A stretch of DNA of 64,000 bases from Oceanivirga miroungae. GTDB lineage: Bacteria > Fusobacteriota > Fusobacteriia > Fusobacteriales > Leptotrichiaceae. The notes beneath the pieces were generated by a model that was not told the origin of the DNA, made no database searches, and saw only the letters and a list, made by a program, of their open reading frames with translations. The stretch spans positions 1-64,000 of the forward strand of contig NZ_CABWIB010000001.1 in NCBI RefSeq assembly GCF_902505095.1, read 5' to 3'. Shown in pieces: positions 56,300 to 64,000 of this stretch; position 1 is the first letter of the stretch; each line of letters opens with the position of its first letter. The position numbers and the translations under genes were made by a program.

Positions 56300-56761
56300 T
56301 TACTTTATTTCATCAAACCTACTCCATTTAGTAGTTTTCCCAAACCAACCAAGTGGATCTATGTAACCTTTAACAGACAATATATTTTCATTTTCTAGCC
56401 ACATATATACATAGTAAGTTTTTCCATCTTTTGGGTTATATATATTTCCTTTATCGTAGTAATCTCTATCTTTATTATAGTATAAATCATCAACTATCTT
56501 AAGACCTACTAACTTTCTAGTTCTTAAACTTTTGTCTTCGTTATATAAATCCATTTTATCCTTACCTTTATTTTCTCCTTCTTCATATGTAGGATTTTTC
56601 ATTTCTATAATATAGACACTATATTTTTCATTTTCATCTTTTTTTATTTCAAGTATTGCGTCATAGTCATTCTTATCTACGGCATTATACCATTTCCCAA
56701 CTATATCACTAGAAAAACTAAAAAAAGACATTAAAATACTGATTAATAAAATTTTTCTCAC
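56300..56761 (-). CDS. Exported DUF2147-family protein
   Basis: The 153-residue protein has a signal peptide (about 1-18) and the DUF2147 pattern: IVGKWYNAVDKNDYDAILEI, a beta-rich middle with DLYNEDKSLRTRKLVG, and the late GKTYYVYMWLENENILSVKG followed by GYIDPLGWFGKTTKW. The family is a small beta-barrel of unknown function in the periplasm. The start is GTG with GGAGGGAAC. A strong promoter and palindrome lie upstream. Confidence 0.8.
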   Translation of the reverse strand: MRKILLISILMSFFSFSSDIVGKWYNAVDKNDYDAILEIKKDENEKYSVYIIEMKNPTYEEGENKGKDKMDLYNEDKSLRTRKLVGLKIVDDLYYNKDRDYYDKGNIYNPKDGKTYYVYMWLENENILSVKGYIDPLGWFGKTTKWSRFDEIK

Positions 56762-56774
56762 GTTCCCTCCTTTT

Positions 56775-56821
56775 GTTTACTAAGTAAACTAATTCTAGCA
56801 CAACAAAAAGTTTTTTGTCAA
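56775..56821 (-). promoter_or_regulatory. Promoter of the DUF2147 gene with operator-like palindrome
   Basis: Minus strand: TTGACA (56816-56821), 18-base spacer, TAGAAT (56792-56797), then a perfect inverted repeat GTTTACTTAGTAAAC (56775-56789) at the expected transcription start. The repeat may be a repressor site. Confidence 0.7.
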
Positions 56822-56968
56822 GGTTTTTATATTCTTAATTTTGTTGTATTATTGAATAAAGTATAATATAATATTTCTATAAATATATTGTGTTCTGTAA
56901 TTGAAAATTTAATATTCTTATGTTATCATAAAAGTAAGAAAAAAATATATCAATGAAAGGAAATTTAA

Positions 56969-57586
56969 GTGATAGAAAATTTTACAAATTCTACAAATTA
57001 TGCAAGGAAATTTTTTAAAGATGATAAAAATTTGTTAGAAATAAAAGATTATGCAATAAGTAATAAGGTACCTATAATAACAGATGAAGTTTTATCTTTT
57101 ATGCTTTTTTTGGCTAACAATAAAGACTATAAAAAAGGATTAGAAATAGGTACAGCCATTGGTTATAGTACACTTTATCTTTCTAAATTTTTAGAAATGA
57201 CTACTATTGAAATAGATGAAAATAGGTATTTAGTAGCAAAAGAAAATTTTGAAAAATATAATAAAAATATTAACTTAATAAATGACGATGCATTAAACGT
57301 AATAGAAAATTTAAATGATAATTTTGATTTTATATTTATCGATGCAGCAAAAGGTCAATATAAAAGATTTTTTGATCTTTGCTATGGCAAATTAAATAAA
57401 GGTGGGTTAATATTTATAGATAATATTTTATTTAGATCTTATGTCGGATCAAATGAGTATCCTAAAAAATTTAAAACAATTGTAAATAGGTTAGATGAAT
57501 TTATAACTTATCTAAGTGATAACTATAATTTTACTCTTATACCTTTTGGTGACGGAGTAGGGCTAGTTAAAAGGGAGGAAAAATGA
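56969..57586 (+). CDS. SAM-dependent O-methyltransferase (TrmR/YrrM-like)
   Basis: The 205-residue protein has the class I methyltransferase pattern of the O-methyltransferase 3 family: GLEIGTAIGYSTLYLS (SAM site), FIFIDAAKGQYKRFF and KGGLIFIDNILFRSYV. The Bacillus relative TrmR methylates 5-hydroxyuridine in tRNA; small-molecule methylation is an alternative. Start is GTG with AAAGGAAA ahead. Its end overlaps the start of the next gene by 4 bases. Confidence 0.8.
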   Translation: MIENFTNSTNYARKFFKDDKNLLEIKDYAISNKVPIITDEVLSFMLFLANNKDYKKGLEIGTAIGYSTLYLSKFLEMTTIEIDENRYLVAKENFEKYNKNINLINDDALNVIENLNDNFDFIFIDAAKGQYKRFFDLCYGKLNKGGLIFIDNILFRSYVGSNEYPKKFKTIVNRLDEFITYLSDNYNFTLIPFGDGVGLVKREEK

Positions 57587-58860
57587 AAATAAGAAATATT
57601 TTAGCTGGTATTGGGCTTTTAGCTTTTATAGCTTCTTGTACTAATACTCATAAATTAGTTGAATATGATAAAAATAGTTATACAAGAACTGAAATAACAA
57701 CAAAAACAAATGATGAAATTTTAGAAAATAACGAATTTAAAGAAACTGTTTTTAATAGAACTCATAGAAAAGTAAATAAAGATATGAAAGGTGTTTGGAT
57801 AGCAACAGCTTGGTCTATTGATTTTCCTAAAACAAGAAATGAATTTTCTCAAAAGAAAGAAATTGATGAAATTATAAAAAATGTTAAAAATTGGGGATTC
57901 AATAGCATTTTCTTCCAAGTAAAACCTGATGCAGGAGTATTTTTTAAATCAAATAGACTTCCTTGGTCTAGTTACTTAACTGGTAAAGAAGATAGAACTC
58001 CTTCATATGATCCACTAAAATACTTTATAGAAGAGGCTCATAGAAATGGTTTAGAATTTCATGCTTGGATTAATCCATATAGAGTTTCTCTAAAAGATAA
58101 TTTATCAGGGGCTTCTGAGAGAAATATCGGGGTGATTCACCCAGAATGGTTATTTAGATACAAGGGACAACTTTATTTAGATCCTAGTAAAATAGGGGTT
58201 GTTGAATACCTATATAGAACAATCGAAGAAATTGTATATAATTACGATGTAGATGGTATTCATTTAGATGATTACTTCTATCCTTATCCTGATAAAGAAA
58301 ATAGAGTTAAGTTATCTGAATTTGATAAAGAAGCATACAATAAAGAAAAATATAAATATAGCAATATTGGAGATTTTAGAAGAGCAAAAGTTAATGAACT
58401 TATTAAAAACTTATCTGTTTCTATACATAAAATAAAACCAAATATTTCATTTGGTGTTGCTCCTTTTGGAATATGGAGAAATATATCATCTGATTATCGT
58501 GGTTCTAAAACATACGGAACAGAGTCTTATGATAAACTTTATGCAGATACTTTAACTTGGATGCAAGAAAAATGGATTGACTATGTAGCTCCCCAAGTTT
58601 ATTGGAAAATATCTAGACAAGAGGCTCCATATAAAACTCTTGTTGAATGGTGGAACCAAAAAGCAAAAGAAACAAATACACCATTATACATAGGAGAAGG
58701 CGTTTACAAAATGGATGATAAGAAAACTTGGAATTGGCCAGATAACGAAGTTAGACTCCACTCTATAATTAGAAGAGTTAACTCTAATGTTAATGGATAT
58801 ATCATATATGGTTACCAAACTTTATTAAAAAATCCTAGTTTAGTAAATGATATAAAATAA
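57583..58860 (+). CDS. GHL10 (DUF187) glycoside-hydrolase-like lipoprotein
   Basis: The 425-residue protein has a lipoprotein signal ending AFIASC, then the family opening GVWIATAWSIDFPKT, with WGFNSIFFQVKPDA, EFHAWINPYRVSL, DGIHLDDYFYPYP and APQVYWKISRQEAPYKTLVEWW. This TIM-barrel family (YngK-type) is thought to act on cell-wall or other glycans. The residues DD in HLDDY are candidate catalytic acids. It should sit outside the cytoplasm. AGGGAGG precedes the ATG. It abuts uvrB with a 1-base overlap. Confidence 0.88.
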   Translation: MKIRNILAGIGLLAFIASCTNTHKLVEYDKNSYTRTEITTKTNDEILENNEFKETVFNRTHRKVNKDMKGVWIATAWSIDFPKTRNEFSQKKEIDEIIKNVKNWGFNSIFFQVKPDAGVFFKSNRLPWSSYLTGKEDRTPSYDPLKYFIEEAHRNGLEFHAWINPYRVSLKDNLSGASERNIGVIHPEWLFRYKGQLYLDPSKIGVVEYLYRTIEEIVYNYDVDGIHLDDYFYPYPDKENRVKLSEFDKEAYNKEKYKYSNIGDFRRAKVNELIKNLSVSIHKIKPNISFGVAPFGIWRNISSDYRGSKTYGTESYDKLYADTLTWMQEKWIDYVAPQVYWKISRQEAPYKTLVEWWNQKAKETNTPLYIGEGVYKMDDKKTWNWPDNEVRLHSIIRRVNSNVNGYIIYGYQTLLKNPSLVNDIK

Positions 58861-60827
58861 TGAAATTTAAATTAGAATCAAAATTTAAGCCAACAGGTGA
58901 TCAACCTAAAGCTATTAAAACTATAGTAGAAAATATAAAAAACAATGTAGCTAATCAAATCTTATTAGGTGTTACAGGTAGTGGTAAAACTTTTACCGTT
59001 GCTAATATAATAAACGAAGTAAATAGACCTAGCTTAATTATAGCTCCTAATAAGACTTTAGCTGCTCAGCTATACAATGAATATAAGAATTTTTTCCCAA
59101 ATAATGCTGTCGAGTATTTTGTTTCATACTATGATTATTACCAACCAGAGGCATACATACCAGCAACTGACACATATATAGAAAAAGATTCTAGCATAAA
59201 TGATGAAATAGATAAATTAAGACACGCGGCAACAGCCGCTCTTTTAACAAGAAAAGATGTAATAATAATAGCATCTGTTTCTGCTATTTATGGTCTTGGG
59301 AGTAAAAAAGCATACAGCGAAAATGCATTAGCTATTGATATAGACTACCCTATAACCCGAAAAGAGCTTTTAAAAAAGCTAATTGATCTTAGATATGAAA
59401 GAAATGATATTGAATTTTCTCGTGGAAAATTTAGAATTAAAGGGGACATAATAGATGTAAGGCCTACATATATGGAAAATGCGTATAGATTCAAATTTTG
59501 GGATGAAGATTTAGAAGAAATTGTTGAAATTGACTCACTTAGTTCAAAAAAAATAAGATCTATCAAAAGAACATCTATTCTACCAGCTACACACTATTTA
59601 TCAACCCAAACAAATTTAAAAATGTTTGAAGATATAAAAAAAGAGATGATTGAATCTATTAAATCTTTTGAAGCTAATGAAAAATTAATAGAAGCCCAAA
59701 GAATAAAGCAAAGAACAGAATATGATATAGAAATGATAAGAGAAATTGGGTATTGTAAAGGTATAGAAAACTATTCTAGATATTTATCCGGTAAAAAAGA
59801 AGGAGAGGCTCCTGATACTTTACTTGATTACTTTCCAGATGATATGTTAGTTTTTATAGATGAATCTCATATAACTGTATCACAAATAGCAGGAATGTAT
59901 AATGGAGACCATGCAAGAAAAAAAACTCTAATTGAAAATGGCTTTAGGCTACCTAGCGCTTATGATAATAGACCTTTAAAAAGAGAAGAGTTTTTTTCAA
60001 AAGTTAATCAAGTTGTGTATATAAGTGCAACTCCTAGTGATTTTGAATTAACTGTTTCTAATGACTATATAGTTGAACAACTTATCCGTCCAACAGGTAT
60101 TTTAGAACCAGAAATTATTATCAAGAAAACTTCTAATCAAATAGAAGATCTATTAAAAGAAATTAAAATTCGCGTAGAAAATAAAGAAAGAGTTTTAATT
60201 ACAACCTTAACTAAAAAAATGGCAGAAGAGTTAACTGATTACTATCTTGATTTTGGAGTTAAAATAAAATATATGCATTCAGATATTGATACAATAAAAA
60301 GAGTAGAAATAATAAAAGAATTAAGAGCTGGTGTTTTTGATGTATTAGTAGGAATAAACTTACTAAGAGAAGGTCTTGATATACCAGAAGTCAGTTTAGT
60401 TGCTATATTAGAAGCTGATAAAGAAGGATTTTTAAGATCAAGAAGATCTTTAATACAAACAATGGGGCGTGCTGCTAGAAATATAAATGGTAAGGTAATA
60501 CTTTATGCAGATAAAAAAACTAATGCAATAGAAGAATCTATAAACGAGGTTAATAGACGTAGAATTTATCAAGAAAAATATAACCTTGAAAATAACATTG
60601 TTCCTAAAAATACATATAATAATAAGGTTGACTCTTTAGTTTCATTTGACCTTGAAAATGATGAAAACAGTACTCTTAATTTTAATTCTACTAAAGAATT
60701 AAACGATAAAATAACAAAGCTAGAAAAAAAACTTTCAATTGCTGTTTCAAATCTAGATTTTGAAAAAGCAATTACACTAAGAGATGAAATTAAGGCACTT
60801 AAAAAAGTGCTTATGGAGGTATTATAA
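58860..60827 (+). CDS. uvrB: Excinuclease ABC subunit B
   Basis: The 655-residue protein has Walker A GVTGSGKTFTVAN, the beta-hairpin YYDYYQPEAYIP, helicase motif DESHI, QTMGRAARN, and the C-terminal UVR domain (about 620-655; LEKKLSIAVSNLDFEKAITL). It scans for damage in nucleotide excision repair. It is coupled to xseA by a 1-base overlap. Confidence 0.98.
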   Translation: MKFKLESKFKPTGDQPKAIKTIVENIKNNVANQILLGVTGSGKTFTVANIINEVNRPSLIIAPNKTLAAQLYNEYKNFFPNNAVEYFVSYYDYYQPEAYIPATDTYIEKDSSINDEIDKLRHAATAALLTRKDVIIIASVSAIYGLGSKKAYSENALAIDIDYPITRKELLKKLIDLRYERNDIEFSRGKFRIKGDIIDVRPTYMENAYRFKFWDEDLEEIVEIDSLSSKKIRSIKRTSILPATHYLSTQTNLKMFEDIKKEMIESIKSFEANEKLIEAQRIKQRTEYDIEMIREIGYCKGIENYSRYLSGKKEGEAPDTLLDYFPDDMLVFIDESHITVSQIAGMYNGDHARKKTLIENGFRLPSAYDNRPLKREEFFSKVNQVVYISATPSDFELTVSNDYIVEQLIRPTGILEPEIIIKKTSNQIEDLLKEIKIRVENKERVLITTLTKKMAEELTDYYLDFGVKIKYMHSDIDTIKRVEIIKELRAGVFDVLVGINLLREGLDIPEVSLVAILEADKEGFLRSRRSLIQTMGRAARNINGKVILYADKKTNAIEESINEVNRRRIYQEKYNLENNIVPKNTYNNKVDSLVSFDLENDENSTLNFNSTKELNDKITKLEKKLSIAVSNLDFEKAITLRDEIKALKKVLMEVL

Positions 60828-62086
60828 TGCAAATATTAAAAATTGCCGAATTAAATACAATGATAAAAGAGTATCTCGAATCAAATTCTCTTTTGAGATT
60901 CATTTGTGTTGAAGGAGAAGCAAGTAATGTAAAATATCAACAAAGACATCTTTATTTTACTCTAAAAGATAAAGATGCTAGCATTAACTGTGCTGCTTTT
61001 AATTACTCTATAAATAATATTCCTTTAGATATAAAAGAAGGAGATAAAATAAAAGTTTTCGGTAATGTAAATGTATATAAAGCAAATGCAAGTGTTCAAA
61101 TAGTTTCAAATAAAATAGAAAAAGCAAATAAGTTAGGAGATCTTTATGTTAAAAGAGAAGAACTTATAAAACTTTATGAAAAAAAAGGCTACTTTGATAA
61201 AAGTATTAAAAAAACTTTACCTTTATTACCACAAACAATAGGAATAGTTAGTTCTCATACAGGTGCAGCTATACATGATATAATAAATACAACTCATAAA
61301 AGAAATCCAAATGTAACAATTTATATTTATTCAGCAAAAGTGCAAGGCGATGGTGCTAGCACTGAAATTGCTAACGGTATTAGATACTTTAATAGTTCTA
61401 ACTTAAATATAGACTGTATTATAGTTGGTCGTGGTGGAGGAAGTATCGAAGATTTATGGGCTTTTAATGAAGTTGAGGTTATTGAAGCTATACATGAATC
61501 TAATATACCCATTATTTCTGCTGTTGGACATGAGGTTGATATACTAATTTCTGATTATGTAGCAGATGTTAGAGCTTCTACTCCAACACAGGCTGCAGAG
61601 ATTTTAGTACCTCTTAAATCAAGTTTAATCGATAATTTAAATAATTTAAAAAGTAAGTGCAATAAAGCTCTTTTAAATACTGTAGATAAAAATAAATACA
61701 AGCTTAACTTACTTAAAGAAAATTATCAATTAAAGCAATTTTATTCTATACAAATACTTGAAAAAATTAATTTGTTAGAAAAATTAAAACTGGATTTAAA
61801 AAAGGAGTTAGTTCATAAATTAAGCACCAAAGATAAGAGAATGGAATTGGCTTTATTAAATAATAAATTTAATACTTTTATTAATTTAAAACTTCAAAAT
61901 TCAAAAAATACACTTAATAACCTAGCTACTAAACTAGAAAAATTTGATAATTCAGATATATTAAATAGAGGATATACTATTACATTAAAAGATGGTAAAA
62001 TAATTAAAAATGCCGATATAAAAAAAGGAGATAAGTTAAAAACTATTTACTCGGGTAATAAAACTATTGAAAGCGTGGTAGAATAA
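60827..62086 (+). CDS. xseA: Exodeoxyribonuclease VII large subunit
   Basis: The 419-residue protein has the OB-fold (about 1-100; SNVKYQQRHLYFTLKDKDAS), the catalytic core with GIVSSHTGAAIHDI, VGRGGGSIEDLWAFNE and ISAVGHEVD, and a coiled-coil C-terminal arm. It degrades single-stranded DNA with XseB, encoded 28 kb away at 32305-32523. Confidence 0.97.
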   Translation: MQILKIAELNTMIKEYLESNSLLRFICVEGEASNVKYQQRHLYFTLKDKDASINCAAFNYSINNIPLDIKEGDKIKVFGNVNVYKANASVQIVSNKIEKANKLGDLYVKREELIKLYEKKGYFDKSIKKTLPLLPQTIGIVSSHTGAAIHDIINTTHKRNPNVTIYIYSAKVQGDGASTEIANGIRYFNSSNLNIDCIIVGRGGGSIEDLWAFNEVEVIEAIHESNIPIISAVGHEVDILISDYVADVRASTPTQAAEILVPLKSSLIDNLNNLKSKCNKALLNTVDKNKYKLNLLKENYQLKQFYSIQILEKINLLEKLKLDLKKELVHKLSTKDKRMELALLNNKFNTFINLKLQNSKNTLNNLATKLEKFDNSDILNRGYTITLKDGKIIKNADIKKGDKLKTIYSGNKTIESVVE

Positions 62087-62568
62087 TGGAAAAAAGATTA
62101 GAATACATTTCTTGGGAAGAATATTTTATGGGAGTTGCTTTTTTATCAGCTCAAAGAAGTAAAGATCCAACAACACAAGTTGGAGCTTGTATTGTAAAAG
62201 ATAACAAAGTTATTGGCATGGGCTATAACGGATTTCCTAAAGGCTCTGATGATGATTTTATGTCTTGGGAAAGAGAAGGAGATATATTAAATACAAAATA
62301 TCCTTATGTTGTTCATGCAGAATTAAATGCTATTTTAAACTCTATAAAATCACTAGATAATTCTACTATTTATGTAACTCATTTCCCTTGCAATGAATGC
62401 TCAAAAGCAATTATTCAATCAGGAATTAGTGAAATTATATATTTTTCTGATAAACATAAAGGCTCTGACTCTACTAAAGCGTCTGAACTTATTTTAAAAA
62501 ATGCTAATGTATCTTATAGAAAATATGAGGGTAATAAGCTAAAATTAGAAGTCTTATTTAAAGACTAA
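62086..62568 (+). CDS. dCMP deaminase (ComEB-like)
   Basis: The 160-residue cytidine/deoxycytidylate deaminase has the zinc motif HAELNAIL (H and E) and PCNEC, with an N-terminal extension (SKDPTTQVGACIV) typical of dCMP deaminase. It makes dUMP for thymidylate synthesis. It is directly coupled to xseA by one base. Confidence 0.92.
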   Translation: MEKRLEYISWEEYFMGVAFLSAQRSKDPTTQVGACIVKDNKVIGMGYNGFPKGSDDDFMSWEREGDILNTKYPYVVHAELNAILNSIKSLDNSTIYVTHFPCNECSKAIIQSGISEIIYFSDKHKGSDSTKASELILKNANVSYRKYEGNKLKLEVLFKD

Positions 62569-62573
62569 ATCTT

Positions 62574-62648
62574 GAGTTAGTAGCCTAAAGGAGAGGCGGC
62601 AGTCTTCGAAACTGTTTAATGTAGGTTCGATTCCTATCTAACTCGCCA
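62574..62648 (+). tRNA. tRNA-Arg (TCG)
   Basis: A 75-base cloverleaf with CCA encoded: acceptor GAGTTAG/CTAACTC, D arm GCC...GGC, anticodon stem GCAGT/ACTGT and loop CTTCGAA, giving anticodon TCG for CGN-type arginine codons, T arm AGGTTCGATTCCT. It starts 5 bases after the dCMP deaminase stop. The anticodon reading rests on hand folding. Confidence 0.85.
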
Positions 62649-62677
62649 TTTAAAATAAAATTATTTATATACATAAG

Positions 62678-62709
62678 AAAAAAGGATGACATCAAAATCA
62701 TCCTTTTTT
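62678..62709. terminator. Bidirectional terminator between tRNA-Arg and rqcP
   Basis: AAAAAAGGATGA pairs with TCATCCTTTTTT around an 8-base loop, with T residues on both outer sides. It overlaps the rqcP stop codon on the minus strand. Confidence 0.85.
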
Positions 62710-62953
62710 ATCCAATTATTTCTATATAGTTTTCTATATCTTCTTTTTTTAAATTTTTATCAGGAACTTCTATAACTTTTACTTTTATACTCTTATCGTA
62801 TATTTTTGTTTCTATTATATCTCCTTTTTTTACACTATATGATGGCTTTTTCTCTATATTATTTACCAAAACTCTTCCAGCATCGCTAACTTCATTAGCA
62901 ACCGTTCTTCTTTTTATTATTCTGCAAACCTTTAAAAATTTATCTAATCTCAT
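62708..62953 (-). CDS. rqcP: RqcP-type S4-domain RNA-binding protein
   Basis: The 81-residue protein is the S4 domain alone: MRLDKFLKVCRIIKRRTVAN, then GRVLVNNIEKKPSYSVKKGD and a short acidic tail. This matches RqcP (YabO), which helps RqcH add alanine tails to stalled nascent chains on the 50S subunit. In Bacillus it also lies in the mfd region. It starts at the stop codon of the lipoprotein gene. Confidence 0.9.
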   Translation of the reverse strand: MRLDKFLKVCRIIKRRTVANEVSDAGRVLVNNIEKKPSYSVKKGDIIETKIYDKSIKVKVIEVPDKNLKKEDIENYIEIIG

Positions 62954-63741
62954 TATCTTAACTTTCTATTTTTTGCTACTCTATCTATAGCTATAATAAA
63001 TGATCTTGTTCTTAATTCTTTAATCATTTCATGAATTTCTTGCAATACCTTTGTAGAACTTATACCTGGTTCTTGTTCTTTTCTTATAATATAGATTAAC
63101 TCTTTTGTTTTTAACTCCATTATTTCATATGATTCTAAAGTCTCATAATGTTTTTTTATTAAATTAAGAATTTTTTTATCACTAGATGTTAATCTTATAC
63201 TTTCATAATCTTCTCTTGTATATTTAGGTAAAATCTTTTCGCTTTCAACTACAACTTCTTGTAATTTTTTCTCTACTTTTTTAACTACTGGTTTTACTAC
63301 TTTTTTCTCTTCTACTACAACCGGTATTATCTTTACTTTTTCTTCTACCCTTACTTTTGGTTTTTCGCTAGATATTACTACTTCACCAGATTTTATTTCT
63401 ATATTTTTATAATTACTAGGATTTGTTTCCTTTGGTTTTTCTAATAAAACTTCACTATTAGGTCCATATAATCTATAATATTCTTCTCTTTCTTCTTTAG
63501 TTAAAGTAGATAAAAAATCATCTATTTTTTCATCTTCCTTTTTTGAATCTTTTATTTCAACAATTTCAACTTCTTGCTTAGTATATGTTTTTTCTTCGTA
63601 AGTATTTTTTAAATTTTCTTTTTTTTCTGTTTCTATAATTTCTCTACTTATATAACTTCTACCATATGGATCAGTATGTGTTGTGCTACAAGAGATTATA
63701 AACATAGAAAATGTAGCTGCTATTATTACTTTATTTTTCAT
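62953..63741 (-). CDS. Lipoprotein with Lys/Glu/Val-rich linker, unknown function
   Basis: The 262-residue product has a signal peptide ending MFIISC, a low-complexity, mostly charged middle (about 30-180) with VEEKVKIIPVVVEEKK and VVKPVVKKVEKKL runs, and a helical C-terminal domain (about 185-262). The linker may span the periplasm or wall. The family is unknown. It overlaps mfd by 4 bases and abuts rqcP, an insertion between two otherwise linked genes. Confidence 0.7.
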   Translation of the reverse strand: MKNKVIIAATFSMFIISCSTTHTDPYGRSYISREIIETEKKENLKNTYEEKTYTKQEVEIVEIKDSKKEDEKIDDFLSTLTKEEREEYYRLYGPNSEVLLEKPKETNPSNYKNIEIKSGEVVISSEKPKVRVEEKVKIIPVVVEEKKVVKPVVKKVEKKLQEVVVESEKILPKYTREDYESIRLTSSDKKILNLIKKHYETLESYEIMELKTKELIYIIRKEQEPGISSTKVLQEIHEMIKELRTRSFIIAIDRVAKNRKLR

Positions 63742-64000
63742 TCTTCCACCTTCTTTAAAAATTCCTCTTTATTTAATTCTAGCATAGTTTCATTATTTTT
63801 TAAATGATTTTTATGCCTTTTTATAATTACCTTATTCTTTTTTTCATAAATTCTTTCTATGAAATTTTCTTTTGCGAATATTTTTATTTTAACATAAGAA
63901 AATAGTTCCTTAGTCTTTATTGGCATCTTACCAAATCTATCCATTAACTCTTTTTCTATTTCTTTTATTTCTTCTATTGATTCAGCATTGTATATTCTTT
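63738..64000 (-). CDS. mfd: Transcription-repair coupling factor Mfd, C-terminal end
   Basis: The visible part runs from the window edge to the stop and covers about 87 codons: RIYNAESIEEIKEIEKELMDRFGKMPIKTKEL then LFSYVKIKIFAKE, which is the C-terminal D7 (TRCF) domain of Mfd. It regulates UvrA binding and autoinhibition. The rest is outside the window. Its stop overlaps the lipoprotein gene. Confidence 0.85.
   Translation of the reverse strand, partial: RIYNAESIEEIKEIEKELMDRFGKMPIKTKELFSYVKIKIFAKENFIERIYEKKNKVIIKRHKNHLKNNETMLELNKEEFLKKVEE

Noticed and set aside
62574-62648. Selenocysteine tRNA or pseudo-tRNA
   Set aside because: Length, 7-base acceptor stem and anticodon TCG are normal for tRNA-Arg; there is no long variable arm.

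Overview
The window is a very AT-rich chromosomal segment with short intergenic gaps and strongly lysine/asparagine/isoleucine-biased proteins. The likely source is a diderm Fusobacteriota member, most probably Leptotrichiaceae (Sneathia/Streptobacillus-like). Grounds: an outer-membrane beta-barrel protein and several lipoproteins with the ending SC; a ccdA-thioredoxin-msrAB-response regulator operon of the kind described in Fusobacterium; a Firmicute-like housekeeping order (disA-radA, mfd...rqcP, DUF1694-murA); and a 16S gene present in full. The family is inference; a 16S database comparison would settle it.

Layout. 1-2724 (minus): an extracytoplasmic methionine-sulfoxide repair operon headed by an extremely Met-rich lipoprotein, then MsrAB, CcdA, a TlpA-like thioredoxin and a response regulator cut by the window edge. 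2930-9757 (minus): EamA transporter, rmuC, small exported proteins, an EnvC-like factor with FtsX, and a split transketolase. 9847-17697 (minus): a GPH sugar transporter, a hydrolase, then tmcAL-disA-radA-coaD-rnc-acpP-ogg. 17790-20246 (plus): a lipoprotein and a NadN-like NAD nucleotidase. 20257-25191: a nested mobile island with an IS1634 end remnant, two defective ISNCY/IS1202-like copies flanking a membrane PLD-like gene, and an apparently intact IS1634-family element. 25256-35366 (plus): DUF1694, murA, rlmB, tag, then a dense prfA-prmC-queA-rsmD-xseB-ispA-radC-PSP1-methyltransferase run.

35363-43261: an AGCS symporter, two paralogous Cys-containing proteins separated by an IS110-family element with a candidate bridge RNA, a coiled-coil/beta-barrel outer-membrane protein and a dicarboxylate-type symporter. 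43330-50295 (minus): mnmA, lrgB-lrgA behind a single-domain response regulator, a HAD phosphatase, Nif3, an unknown protein, cyclophilin, PdxT, NUDIX and a TPR protein. 50797-56008 (minus): an rRNA operon in the order 16S-tRNAIle-tRNAAla-23S-5S-tRNAAsn, followed by a 71-codon gene. 56300-64000: a DUF2147 protein, an O-methyltransferase, a GHL10 lipoprotein, uvrB, xseA, dCMP deaminase, tRNAArg, rqcP, a lipoprotein and the mfd C-terminus.

The most distinctive system is the 1-2724 operon. A surface lipoprotein that is about one third methionine is encoded just before the enzyme that reduces oxidised methionine, and that enzyme is followed by its probable electron-delivery chain. The simplest reading is a sacrificial oxidant sink that is recycled enzymatically. 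The second is the candidate bridge RNA upstream of the IS110 transposase, which has its own recognisable promoter.
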